The translations under genes and the position numbers were made by a program. From NCBI GenBank assembly GCA_910588975.1, contig CAJUSE010000007.1:1-64000 (forward strand): a DNA stretch of 64,000 nt, read 5' to 3'. Shown one piece after another: positions 17,558-25,762 of this stretch. Source of the stretch: an uncultured Oscillospiraceae bacterium. GTDB lineage: Bacteria; Bacillota; Clostridia; Oscillospirales; Oscillospiraceae. The notes beneath the pieces are model-generated. The model worked only from the letters and a program-made list of their open reading frames with translations, was not told where the DNA came from and ran no database searches. Position 1 is the first letter of the stretch. The number at the start of each line of letters is the position of its first letter.

Positions 17558-17648
17558 GTATACCCCCCTCCCTCTGCCGCCGTTTTCTCTCCCTGCTATT
17601 CTACCCAATGAAGGAGAAATAGTCAATTCCACACGCCATATTTTTCAC

Positions 17649-17676
17649 TTGCATTTTCCCGATGACATGCTATAAT
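17649..17676 (+). promoter_or_regulatory. Promoter of the FMN riboswitch-ribU unit
   Basis: TTGCAT (17649-17654) and TATAAT (17671-17676) with a 16-base spacer, about 27 bases before the riboswitch begins. Confidence 0.65.
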
Positions 17677-17702
17677 ACCCATTGGAACAACTGAATCAGA
17701 AT

Positions 17703-17835
17703 TGTCTTCAGGGCAGGGTGAAAATCCCGATCGGCGGTACAGTCCGCAACTTCTCGCAAGAGAACTGACCCGGTGAAACTCCGGGACCGACAGTGACGTA
17801 TCCTTTGGGATGCGAAGTCTGGATGGAAGAAGATG
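17703..17835 (+). ncRNA. FMN riboswitch (RFN element)
   Basis: The conserved FMN aptamer blocks are all present: TCTTCAGGGCAGGGTGAAA, TCCCGATCGGCGGTA, AGTCCGC, CCGGTGAAACTCCGGGACCG, and the closing GTCTGGATGGAAGAAGA. Downstream, CTCCTTTTT at 17851-17859 can pair with AAAAAAGGAG at 17902-17911, the ribU ribosome-binding site, so FMN probably blocks translation initiation. Confidence 0.96.
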
Positions 17836-17920
17836 TGAGACAAACCCACGCTCCTTTTTGTTTGGCTCCTGGAAGGCATTGCTCTTTCAGGTGTTACCAA
17901 CAAAAAAGGAGTGTTTTATT

Positions 17921-18535
17921 ATGTCCGAACTTACCATGACCTCTCAGAGAAAGTCCATCAGTCGAGCCAGAAGTATTACCATCTGCGCCATGCTTTCCGG
18001 CGTGGCTTTTGTGCTCATGTTTCTGGACTTTCCCATCCCCTTCCTCATCCCACCCTTTGTCAAAATGGACTTCTCCGAGCTACCCGCCCTGTTGGCCTCC
18101 TTTGCCCTTGGCCCCATATACGGCGTGGGGGTGTGCCTGGTCAAGAACCTGCTGCATCTGCTCATCACCACCACCGGCGGGACTGGAGAGCTGTGTAACT
18201 TCCTGTTGGGGGCTTCCTTTGTGCTCCCTGCAGGACTTATTTACCGCCGTTGCAAATCCCGCAAAGGAGCTCTTATCAGCGTGATTGTCGGAGCCATCAC
18301 CATGGCACTGCTCTCCATCCCTTTCAACTATTTTATCTCCTATCCCATCTATTCCAAATTCATGCCCATTGATGCCATTTTGGAAATGTACCGCTCCATC
18401 CGCCCGGAGGTCAATGGCCTCTTAGAGTGCCTGGTGGTCTTTAACGCCCCCTTCACTCTTCTCAAGGGTGCCCTCACCGCTTTGCTCTGTTTTCTTGTTT
18501 ATAAGCCCCTCTCCCCCATCCTTCATCAGAAATAA
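17921..18535 (+). CDS. ribU: ECF riboflavin transporter substrate-binding protein RibU
   Basis: RibU binds riboflavin and docks on the EcfA1A2T module. The 204-residue protein has six hydrophobic segments with the RibU-type sequence FLDFPIPFLIPPFVKMDFSELPALLASFALGP (positions about 36-67) and VKNLLHLL. ATG 17921 lies ten bases after the AAAGGAG that the FMN leader can sequester; the longer in-frame extension would start inside the riboswitch. The energizer genes are 8 kb upstream. It is followed by a terminator. Confidence 0.95.
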   Translation: MSELTMTSQRKSISRARSITICAMLSGVAFVLMFLDFPIPFLIPPFVKMDFSELPALLASFALGPIYGVGVCLVKNLLHLLITTTGGTGELCNFLLGASFVLPAGLIYRRCKSRKGALISVIVGAITMALLSIPFNYFISYPIYSKFMPIDAILEMYRSIRPEVNGLLECLVVFNAPFTLLKGALTALLCFLVYKPLSPILHQK

Positions 18536-18542
18536 CAGTGCA

Positions 18543-18577
18543 GGGAGACCGCTGTAAAGCGGTCCCCCTCTCTTTTA
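18543..18577 (+). terminator. Intrinsic terminator after ribU
   Basis: GGGAGACCGCT pairs with AGCGGTCCCC around GTAA, followed by a pyrimidine run CTCTCTTTTA. Confidence 0.75.
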
Positions 18578-18645
18578 CTCCGTCTCCATTCTCTCTTGCA
18601 AAAATAGAACTGATGTGCTATCATAAGAAAAAGGAGGTGGTTTCA

Positions 18646-19869
18646 ATGGTCGACCGGGTCATCTTGCACTGTGACATGAATAGCTTTTACGCCTCGGTAG
18701 AGCTGCTGGATCATCCCGAGCTACGCCACCTGCCTGTGGCCGTCTGCGGCGACCCGGAGAGCCGCCACGGCGTCATCCTGGCCAAGAATGAGGCGGCCAA
18801 AGCCTATGGGGTCAAGACAGCTGAAACTGTCTGGCAAGCCCGGAAAAAGTGCCCCGACCTCCACCTTTTGGCGGCCCACCATGATAAGTACCACCACTAT
18901 TCCAGGCTGGTCAACGCCATCTACGAGCGTTTCACCGACCTGGTGGAGCCCTTTTCGGTGGATGAGAGCTGGCTGGACGTGACAAATACGCTCCATTTGT
19001 TTCATACAGACGGTAAGGGTCTGGGAGACCTGATACGCCAAACCGTACGAGAGGAGCTGGATCTCACCATTTCGGTAGGCGTATCTTTCAACAAGATTTT
19101 TGCCAAGATGGGTAGCGACTACAAAAAGCCTGACGCCACCACTCTTATCTCCCGGGAAAACTTTCAAGACCTGCTCTGGCCCCTTCCGATCACCGACCTT
19201 ATCTTTGTGGGGCGGGCGGCAGCCAAGACCTTGGGAGAGTATGGCATCCAGACCATTGGGGATCTGGCACGGTTTGACGAAAATGCCCTGGTCCGCCTGC
19301 TGGGCAAGCAAGGCTCCACCCTGTACAGTTGCGCCACCGGCACCGAGCATGCTCCTGTTATCCCCGCCCGGGATATGCCCCCTCCCAAATCGGTGGGCAA
19401 TGGCCTCACCTTCCCCCGAAACCTCGTCGGATGGGAGGATCTGCAAGGGGGCATCTCCCTTCTTTCCGACGAAGTGGCTGCCCGGCTGCGTCAGCTGGAT
19501 ATGAAGTGCGCCACCGTCTCTATCGCCGTCCGGGACCCCAACTTCAAGGATATTTCCCGCCAGCGTGGGCTTTCTGTTCCCTCCTACCTGGCTCGGGAGA
19601 TCGCTCAGGTGGCTATGGCCCTGTTGCGGGAGAGCTGGAGCTCCGGCGCTCCTGTCCGTGCTCTAACCGTTACGGCCCAGAACCTCCTCCCTGCCGACCA
19701 GGCCGGGGAACAGCTGGATCTGTTCGCCCCACAGGCCGCTCCTCAGCGGCAGAAAGTGGAGCGGCTGGAGCGGACCATGGACACCATCCGTGGCAAATAT
19801 GGCAGAGAGATCATCTCCCCCGCCCGGCTCAAGCAGAATAAAGGGGATACCTCACTCGAGGAGAAATAG
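18646..19869 (+). CDS. dinB: DNA polymerase IV (Y-family)
   Basis: A 407-residue translesion polymerase. Catalytic acidic residues are visible in HCDMNSFYASVE (Asp10) and FSVDESWLDV (about 104-113); the usual SIDEAY is here SVDESW. Thumb and little-finger domains follow. QLDLF near residue 363 matches the beta-clamp-binding consensus, giving access to replication forks. ATG 18646 has an AAGGAGGTGG site. No LexA box was recognised in the short upstream region. It is a monocistronic unit closed by a strong terminator. Confidence 0.93.
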   Translation: MVDRVILHCDMNSFYASVELLDHPELRHLPVAVCGDPESRHGVILAKNEAAKAYGVKTAETVWQARKKCPDLHLLAAHHDKYHHYSRLVNAIYERFTDLVEPFSVDESWLDVTNTLHLFHTDGKGLGDLIRQTVREELDLTISVGVSFNKIFAKMGSDYKKPDATTLISRENFQDLLWPLPITDLIFVGRAAAKTLGEYGIQTIGDLARFDENALVRLLGKQGSTLYSCATGTEHAPVIPARDMPPPKSVGNGLTFPRNLVGWEDLQGGISLLSDEVAARLRQLDMKCATVSIAVRDPNFKDISRQRGLSVPSYLAREIAQVAMALLRESWSSGAPVRALTVTAQNLLPADQAGEQLDLFAPQAAPQRQKVERLERTMDTIRGKYGREIISPARLKQNKGDTSLEEK

Positions 19870-19880
19870 ATACGTCTGTT

Positions 19881-19921
19881 AAAAAAGGGAGATGGGACAG
19901 CTTGTCCCATCTCCCTTTCTA
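19881..19921. terminator. Bidirectional terminator between dinB and a GNAT gene
   Basis: A 16-bp stem, AAAGGGAGATGGGACA with TGTCCCATCTCCCTTT, lies between convergent genes. Confidence 0.9.
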
Positions 19922-19961
19922 TCTCTGTCCAGTCCTTGATAAACCATAATTTGATTTTTCC

Positions 19962-20456
19962 TTACAGCTTGAGACGGTAGCCCACCCGGTACTCCGGCGT
20001 CCCCTTCTCCAGCTCCCGGGAACCGTCAGGGACAAAGCCAAACTTTCGATACATAGCCTGGGCTCTGGTGTTCTTCTCCAGCACCCACAAAAAGACCTCC
20101 TTGGCCCCCTCGGTCCGGGCGGCATCCAAAAAACTGTTCATCAGCTTGCTGCCGTAGCCCAGCCCCTGGAAGCAGGGATCAATGTAAAGCTCGTCAAAAA
20201 AGAAGGTCTTCTCCTCCCCTTCCAGCCAGCCACGCCGGGCCAGGCCCCGAACAATGCCATCATCCCAGACGTAAAGGCCCTTTCGAGCCTCTTCATTGTC
20301 TCGCAGGTCCAGAGCCAAAGGCAGCACCTGCATCTCGTTGAAGGATACCATATCATCATTAAAAATGGGCCGGTAGGCCATTCGTTTGGCAAAAATATAG
20401 ATCTCCGCCAATCGGGAGGCGTCAGCCGCTGTTGCCGCTCTGAGCACTCTATCCAC
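19962..20456 (-). CDS. GNAT family N-acetyltransferase
   Basis: The 164-residue protein has the GNAT fold: N-terminal RAATAADASRLAEIY, a DELYIDPCFQGLGYGSKLM segment in which QGLGYG is the acetyl-CoA pyrophosphate-binding loop, and the late AQAMYRKFGF helix. The substrate is unknown. The start is GTG at 20456, chosen because AAAGGGAAAGG lies just upstream and the conserved N-terminus begins there. A ferredoxin gene lies 84 bases upstream on the same strand with a terminator-like hairpin between them. Confidence 0.85.
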   Translation of the reverse strand: MDRVLRAATAADASRLAEIYIFAKRMAYRPIFNDDMVSFNEMQVLPLALDLRDNEEARKGLYVWDDGIVRGLARRGWLEGEEKTFFFDELYIDPCFQGLGYGSKLMNSFLDAARTEGAKEVFLWVLEKNTRAQAMYRKFGFVPDGSRELEKGTPEYRVGYRLKL

Positions 20457-20489
20457 GTCCTTTCCCTTTTGTAAAGATGCAAACCAAAG

Positions 20490-20518
20490 AGACCGGCGCT
20501 GCCCACTGGGACAGCGCC
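20490..20518 (-). terminator. Probable terminator after the ferredoxin gene
   Basis: On the minus strand GGCGCTG and CAGCGCC form a 7-bp GC stem around CCCAGTGGG-type loop sequence, followed by GGTCTCTTTGGTTT. The T-run is imperfect. Confidence 0.45.
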
Positions 20519-20539
20519 GTCACTTCATGTACCCGTTTC

Positions 20540-20710
20540 TCAGCCCTGAGAAATGGCGCCGGTGGGGCAAGTGCCAGCGCAGGTACCGCAATCGATGCAC
20601 ATACCGGCATCGATGACGTACTGACCGTCGCCCTGGGAGATGGCGCCCACAGGGCAAGCGTCGGCGCAAGAGCCACACATCACGCAAGCGTTGCTGATCA
20701 CATAGGCCAT
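20540..20710 (-). CDS. Two-[4Fe-4S] ferredoxin
   Basis: A 56-residue ferredoxin beginning MAYVISNACVMCGSC. Two complete CxxCxxCxxxCP cluster motifs are present: C9, C12, C15, C19 and C38, C41, C44, C48. Each cluster is bound by three cysteines of one motif and one of the other. It is the classical clostridial electron carrier, for example for pyruvate:ferredoxin oxidoreductase and hydrogenase. ATG 20710 follows GGAGGTG. It has its own promoter. Confidence 0.95.
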   Translation of the reverse strand: MAYVISNACVMCGSCADACPVGAISQGDGQYVIDAGMCIDCGTCAGTCPTGAISQG

Positions 20711-20744
20711 AGTTTACACCTCCAAGCCTCTTGAATGTGACATC

Positions 20745-20772
20745 ATTATACCACATCCTGCGGAAATTTCAA
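20745..20772 (-). promoter_or_regulatory. Ferredoxin promoter
   Basis: On the minus strand TTGAAA (20772-20767) and TATAAT (20750-20745) are separated by 16 bases. Confidence 0.75.
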
Positions 20773-20853
20773 GGGTAATTTCACTGCTAATCTGCCCCTA
20801 AGTTGGGTATATTTCTATTGCCGGACCTGAATTTCAAAAATAGGAGGGCTTAA

Positions 20854-20895
20854 ATGGAGATATCACAGCAAAAAAGAGGGGGAATTACCTCTTGA
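20854..20895 (+). CDS. 13-residue upstream reading frame before clpC
   Basis: ATG 20854 follows a strong TAGGAGGGC site and opens a 13-codon frame (MEISQQKRGGITS) whose TGA at 20893-20895 overlaps the clpC TTG start at 20892-20894. Its codons include AGAGGGGGA, which is also the clpC ribosome-binding site. This is the layout of a leader peptide used for translational coupling. No function is known. Confidence 0.45.
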   Translation: MEISQQKRGGITS

Positions 20896-23354
20896 AAGCC
20901 ATGGAGTTTACCCAAGGGGCCGAGACCGCCCTCCGCCTGGCCCAGGAAAGCGCAGCTGAGCTGGGCCACAGCTATGTAGGCAGTGAGCACCTCCTGCTCG
21001 GGGTGGCACGGGAGGGCCGGGGGCCAGGGGCGAAGGCCCTATCTGCCGCCGGCCTGTCCCCTGAAGTTTTGCGAAATGCTCTGGTCCGCCTTGTGGGCCT
21101 TGGAACGGCGGGAGGCCTTCCCACTCAGGGGCTCACCCCCCGCTGTCGGGAATGTCTGGAATTGGCCCTGAACGAAGCCCGCCGCTGTCAGGCGCCTAAG
21201 GCCGACACCGGTCACCTACTCACCGGCCTGCTTCGCCCCACTGACAGCGCCGCCTCCCGGGTGGTCCAAACTGCCGGCAGAGATCCCCGGCGGCTGTTGG
21301 GGGATGTCTCCGGCGGCTTTGGGGCCTACGATGCCCGCATCCAGGACCGCCGCCGGGAAGAGCGCCAAAGTGCTCCCACCAAGCTGCTGGATCAGTTTTC
21401 CCGGGACCTGACCGCCCTGGCCCAAGCCGGGGCGCTGGACCCGGTGGTCGGTCGGGAGCGAGAGGTAGAACGGGTCATCGAGATTCTGGCTCGCCGGCGG
21501 AAGAATAACCCCGCCCTCATTGGGGAGCCGGGAGTGGGCAAGACCGCTGTAGCCGAGGCCCTGGCCCTTGCCATCGCCCAGAGGAGGGTGCCAGAGACTC
21601 TATGCTCCAAACGGTTGGTGGCTCTGGATATGAGCTCCATGATAGCCGGCACCAAATACCGGGGCGAGTTTGAAGAGCGGGTGAAAAATATTCTCACCGA
21701 AGTTCGCCGGGCAGGAGATGTCATCCTCTTTCTTGATGAACTGCACACCATTGTTGGGGCTGGATCTGCCGAAGGGGCCATTGACGCCGCCAACATTCTC
21801 AAGCCTGCCCTGGGCCGTGGAGACCTTCAGGTGGTAGGGGCTACCACCACCGAAGAATACCGAAAATATATTGAAAAGGACGCCGCTCTGGAGCGCCGGT
21901 TTCAGCCGGTCACCGTCCCTGAGCCCACAGCGGAGGAGGCCCTGGAGATCCTCAAGGGGCTGCGGCCTCACTATGAACGCCACCACCAGCTTACCATCTC
22001 GGACGAAGCCCTCTCTCAGGCCGTGGCACTGTCGGTGCGCTATCTCCCTGACCGCTTTCTTCCCGACAAGGCGGTGGACCTGATGGACGAGGCCGCCTCC
22101 CGAACCAGGCTCAGCGGAATTGAACTGCCCCTCTCCCTCAAGATCCTGGAAAACAAGGTAACACAAGCCCGTCAAAGCAAGGAGGAGGCCATCCGAAATC
22201 AGGATTTTGAAACTGCCGCCATGTATCGGGATGCGGAAGGCGATTTCTCTGCCCAGCTGGAGCAGGAGCGCTCCGCACTGCTGCAGGGCCGCTCTCCCCT
22301 TACGGTCACTGCCGACCAGGTGGCCGCCGTAGTGGCTGGCTGGACCGGCATCCCCGTCACCGCTCTCACCCGTAAAGAAAGCGACCGATTGCTGGAGCTG
22401 GAGGATACCCTTCGCCGCCGGATAGTAGGACAGGATCGGGCGGTGGAAACCGTTGCCCGGGCCATCCGCCGCAGCCGGGTGGGGCTCAAGGAGCCAGGCC
22501 GGCCAGTTGGTTCCTTTCTCTTTCTGGGGCCCACCGGAGTGGGAAAAACCGAGTTGTGCAAAGCCCTTGCCCAAGCACTCTTTGGCAGTGAGGATCAGCT
22601 CATTCGCTTTGATATGTCGGAATATATGGAGCAGCACACCGTCTCCCGCCTGTTAGGCTCTCCGCCGGGCTACGTGGGCCATGAGGAGGGCGGGCAGCTC
22701 ACCGAGGCAGTGCGGCGCAAGCCCTGGTCCGTAGTCCTTTTTGACGAGATCGAGAAAGCCCATGAGGATGTGTGGAGCGTTCTGCTTCAGGCCTTGGAGG
22801 ACGGCCGGATCACCGATGCCCAAGGCCGGCGGGCCGACTTTCGCAACTGTGTGCTCATCCTCACCTCCAATGTGGGAGCCCGACGGCTCACCAGCAAGGG
22901 CCGGTTGGGCTTTTCCTCCCTGTCCTCCAATGAGGGGCTGCGCCCCATAGAAGAGGTCAAACAGGCCGTTATGGAGGATGTAAAGGCCACCTTCCGCCCC
23001 GAATTTCTCAACCGCCTGGATGACATTGTGGTTTTTCAGCAGTTGGGACAGCCCCAACTTTCCTCCATCGCCCAGCGGCTGTTAGATGCCCTCGGCGGGC
23101 GGCTGGAAAACCTGGGTGTGACCCTCTCGGTCACGGAGGAGGCCAGAGAACTGCTCACCAGAGAGGGTTATGACCCGGACTACGGCGCCCGCCCCCTTCG
23201 GCGGACCATCCGCTCCCAGGTGGAGGACCCCTGCGCCCAGCTCCTTCTGGAGGGAGAACTGACCCAGGGGAGCGGCCTCACTGTAACCGTAGAGGCAGGT
23301 AAGCTGACCCTCTGCCCCACCCCCGCCGCCTTGACCTCCCGGGAGGGAACATAA
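20892..23354 (+). CDS. clpC: ClpC-type AAA+ unfoldase
   Basis: An 820-residue Hsp100 ATPase feeding proteins to ClpP. Domains: Clp_N double repeat (about 4-145), AAA-1 with Walker A GEPGVGKT (211-218), a UVR-like helical segment EEAIRNQDFETAAMYRDAE in the short middle domain, AAA-2 with GPTGVGKT (546-553) and an L672-G-F ClpP-docking loop. TTG 20892 is preceded by GAGGGGG at about ten bases; ATG 20901 is an alternative only three codons later. mcsA, mcsB and ctsR, its usual partners, are not adjacent. Confidence 0.93.
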   Translation: MKAMEFTQGAETALRLAQESAAELGHSYVGSEHLLLGVAREGRGPGAKALSAAGLSPEVLRNALVRLVGLGTAGGLPTQGLTPRCRECLELALNEARRCQAPKADTGHLLTGLLRPTDSAASRVVQTAGRDPRRLLGDVSGGFGAYDARIQDRRREERQSAPTKLLDQFSRDLTALAQAGALDPVVGREREVERVIEILARRRKNNPALIGEPGVGKTAVAEALALAIAQRRVPETLCSKRLVALDMSSMIAGTKYRGEFEERVKNILTEVRRAGDVILFLDELHTIVGAGSAEGAIDAANILKPALGRGDLQVVGATTTEEYRKYIEKDAALERRFQPVTVPEPTAEEALEILKGLRPHYERHHQLTISDEALSQAVALSVRYLPDRFLPDKAVDLMDEAASRTRLSGIELPLSLKILENKVTQARQSKEEAIRNQDFETAAMYRDAEGDFSAQLEQERSALLQGRSPLTVTADQVAAVVAGWTGIPVTALTRKESDRLLELEDTLRRRIVGQDRAVETVARAIRRSRVGLKEPGRPVGSFLFLGPTGVGKTELCKALAQALFGSEDQLIRFDMSEYMEQHTVSRLLGSPPGYVGHEEGGQLTEAVRRKPWSVVLFDEIEKAHEDVWSVLLQALEDGRITDAQGRRADFRNCVLILTSNVGARRLTSKGRLGFSSLSSNEGLRPIEEVKQAVMEDVKATFRPEFLNRLDDIVVFQQLGQPQLSSIAQRLLDALGGRLENLGVTLSVTEEARELLTREGYDPDYGARPLRRTIRSQVEDPCAQLLLEGELTQGSGLTVTVEAGKLTLCPTPAALTSREGT

Positions 23355-23358
23355 AGAG

Positions 23359-23395
23359 CACCCCGCCGGGATAGTATCCCGACGGGGTGTTTTTA
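23359..23395. terminator. Terminator after clpC, shared with the convergent redox operon
   Basis: CACCCCG(CC)GGGAT pairs with ATCCC(GA)CGGGGTG, followed by TTTTTAT on the plus strand. Confidence 0.88.
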
Positions 23396-23439
23396 TCGCA
23401 TGCAATGTTTATTTTTACTTTAGCTACTGACCCATGTTG

Positions 23440-24894
23440 TTAGGGCAGCGTCTCAAGTGGGGCCATCTGAAAGGTGAGTTCCACGTCCCCGTCGCCCAGA
23501 GCTAACTCCAGACCGCTTGGATCGTCGATCCGGCCTAAACGAGTAAAACTCCAGGTGTTTGGGGCATAGTAAACCGTAATCTGGTTCCCCTGATAGAGAA
23601 TAATGTCCCCCGGGGCAGTGGTGATCTGCTCATCGCTGCAAGGCAATGTTGTCCCCAGAGATCCCACCTTTTCAAAATTCCCGTAGTCATGAGCAGAGAT
23701 GGTCAACGGTTCCTTTTCCAACAGAGCGGCAAAAGCCGCTGCCGAAGCATTGTCCGCCAGGGTGGCCGAATAGGTGTGCCCATTAAAGGAGAGTGTGATC
23801 CCGCCTGAGCTGCCCTTCTGCTTCGGCAGGTCCAGGCTGTCGAGCCAAGCTCTTATCTCATCGCTGGAGGTCCCTGAGCCAAAGCGCCTGCCCTCCAGCC
23901 AGACAGCATCTCCAGTCAGGCCATGAAGATTAACAGCGCTGGAGCCCATACCGCTGCTTGCGGAGGTGCAGAAGGGCACAATGGTCTTTCCGGTAAAATC
24001 ATAGCCCTCCAGAAAGCTGTAAATGATTTTTGGGGCCTGACCGTGCCAGATTGGATAACCCAAAAGCACCACATCATAACGTCCCATATCCTCCACTGTG
24101 CAGTCGTCGGCAATGACAGGTCGGGCGGCGGGGTCGCTCTGCTCCCTGTTAGCCCGGCAGTCGGTATAGTAAGCCAGATCAGCCTCGGTGTATGGTGTTT
24201 CAGGCCGTATCTCAAATAGATCCGCATTGAGGAGGTCCGCCGCATAGCCAGCCAGGGTCCGGGTGGTATTGGTAGCCGAGAAATAGACCACCAGCGTCCT
24301 GCCCGCCACCTCTGCAGGTCTCCCATCTCCCTGTCCCAGCTCCTCGTAAAGAGCCAGTGCCACCTGGGCACGAGTGGCTGCGTGCGCCCTGGCCGGATCC
24401 CCAGTCCAAACTGTCTCTTTTTCCGCATACCGGCCTAAGATCACATCCAGCTGCTCCACACTTACTGGATCGTTTGTTCCAAAGTAGCCGTCACCATACC
24501 CCTGCACCAGAGCATTGGCTGATGCCCAGGCCACAGCCTCCCAATACCAGGCTCCGGCTTGGATGTCATGAAAAGATGGCGTAACCGTCACAAATGGCTT
24601 TCCTGCCGCCCGGTACAGCGCAGTGACCAGCATGGCACGGGTCAACGTCCCCTCCGGGTCAAACCGATCCTGGCCTGTACCCTCCATCAGGCCGCTGTCT
24701 CTGCACCAGTTCACCGCCTCTCCATAGTCGGCATTCTCGGGGATATCCACAAAGGAAGTCGTCCTCCGCTCTGCGGCGGCGAGGATGGTCTCTGTCTCTG
24801 TATCCTCAGCACCTCGTGCTGCAGAACATGCCGTCAGCACCAGACAGCCTGCCATACAGGCAGCCGTGGCAAGAGAGAGCAATCGTCCTTTCAT
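23440..24894 (-). CDS. SLH-flavodoxin-cyclophilin-like lipoprotein
   Basis: A 484-residue fusion. The signal peptide ends in LTAC with lipobox Cys23. Two SLH repeats follow (about 47-100 and 106-160; FVDIPENADYGEAVNW and FHDIQAGAWYWEAVAW) plus a third fragment (TRAQVALALYEEL). Residues about 197-352 are a flavodoxin domain (VVYFSATNTTRTLAGY, GYPIWHGQAPKI), and about 360-475 a cyclophilin-like fold (ITLSFNGHTYSATL, GDIILYQGNQITVYY). The combination would put a flavodoxin outside the cell, which is unusual. ATG 24894 follows TGGAGGAAC. It is the last gene of the redox operon. Confidence 0.85.
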   Translation of the reverse strand: MKGRLLSLATAACMAGCLVLTACSAARGAEDTETETILAAAERRTTSFVDIPENADYGEAVNWCRDSGLMEGTGQDRFDPEGTLTRAMLVTALYRAAGKPFVTVTPSFHDIQAGAWYWEAVAWASANALVQGYGDGYFGTNDPVSVEQLDVILGRYAEKETVWTGDPARAHAATRAQVALALYEELGQGDGRPAEVAGRTLVVYFSATNTTRTLAGYAADLLNADLFEIRPETPYTEADLAYYTDCRANREQSDPAARPVIADDCTVEDMGRYDVVLLGYPIWHGQAPKIIYSFLEGYDFTGKTIVPFCTSASSGMGSSAVNLHGLTGDAVWLEGRRFGSGTSSDEIRAWLDSLDLPKQKGSSGGITLSFNGHTYSATLADNASAAAFAALLEKEPLTISAHDYGNFEKVGSLGTTLPCSDEQITTAPGDIILYQGNQITVYYAPNTWSFTRLGRIDDPSGLELALGDGDVELTFQMAPLETLP

Positions 24895-24974
24895 TTTAGT
24901 TCCTCCATTTTTCTTTATCTCTTTTTCCAATTGGAGCCCTTCGGAAACTTCCCGGCAGTGGGCAGCTCCCCTGT

Positions 24975-25301
24975 TTATTCTTCTGTCCAGATCTCCTTGG
25001 CCATACGGAAGGCGGCCCAAGCTTTGGGCCACCCCGCATAAAAGGCAGCGTGGGTGATGATCTCGGCCATCTCCTCCTTGGTGATACCGTTGACCTTAGC
25101 CGTTGTCAGGTGGTGCTGGAAAGAGCTGTCGGTAAGCCCCTGAGACAGAAGGGCCACTACCGTGATAAGGGATCGGTCCCGGAGGGAGAGCTTGTCCTCC
25201 CGGCTCCACACCTCACCAAAGAGCACATCATCATTGAGCTGAGCAAATTTGGGGGCAAACTGCCCCAGTTGGTCCCGGCCTGCGGTCTGCTTCACTGCCA
25301 T
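24975..25301 (-). CDS. Carboxymuconolactone decarboxylase family protein
   Basis: A 108-residue all-helical AhpD/CMD-like protein. It has the RDRSLITVVALLSQGL helix and HHLTTAKVNGITKEEMAEIITHAAFYAGWPKAW, typical of the CMD branch. The CxxC of AhpD-type peroxidoxins is absent, so peroxidase activity of that kind is unlikely. ATG 25301 was preferred to the adjacent TTG at 25304; GGAGGG lies upstream. The cupin gene stops three bases before it. Confidence 0.9.
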   Translation of the reverse strand: MAVKQTAGRDQLGQFAPKFAQLNDDVLFGEVWSREDKLSLRDRSLITVVALLSQGLTDSSFQHHLTTAKVNGITKEEMAEIITHAAFYAGWPKAWAAFRMAKEIWTEE

Positions 25302-25304
25302 CAA

Positions 25305-25742
25305 TTAGCCCTCCAATTTCTGATAGTCGCCATCATCCACCGGTTCCAGCCACTCATTGGAGGTCTCCTCCCCGGGGATCTCCAAAGCGATGTGGGCAAA
25401 CCAGGAGTCGGCCTTGGCTCCGTGCCAGTGCTTCACTCCGGCGGGAATGGTGATAACTTTATCCGGCGTAAGGGAAACAGGGGCCTTGTCCCACTCCTGA
25501 TACCAGCCCTCCCCTGCAGTGCAGATCAGGATCTGTCCGCCCCCATTTTGGGCATGGTGAATGTGCCAGTTGTTCCGGCAGCCCGGCTCAAAGGTCACAT
25601 TTGCCAAAAACAGAGGGCAGTCCGCAGCGGTGAGAGGGTTGAGAAAAGATTGCCCCACAAAATATTGAGCATAGGCGTCGTTGGGCAGTCCCTCACCAAA
25701 AGCATTGATCTTGGAAAACTCTGTCCGGTCTTTGATTTTCAT
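25305..25742 (-). CDS. Cupin domain protein
   Basis: A 145-residue single-domain cupin. The metal-binding motifs are GCRNNWHIHHAQNGGGQILICTAG-type (motif 1, about 54-77, with His60, His62, His63) and PAGVKHWHGA (motif 2, about 100-109). These suggest a divalent-metal enzyme or small-molecule sensor. Similar cupins accompany CMD-like and aldo/keto reductase genes in many Clostridia. ATG 25742 follows AAGGAGAGG. Longer in-frame starts would overlap the upstream reductase. Confidence 0.88.
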   Translation of the reverse strand: MKIKDRTEFSKINAFGEGLPNDAYAQYFVGQSFLNPLTAADCPLFLANVTFEPGCRNNWHIHHAQNGGGQILICTAGEGWYQEWDKAPVSLTPDKVITIPAGVKHWHGAKADSWFAHIALEIPGEETSNEWLEPVDDGDYQKLEG

Positions 25743-25762
25743 ATCTGTACCTCTCCTTTTCC

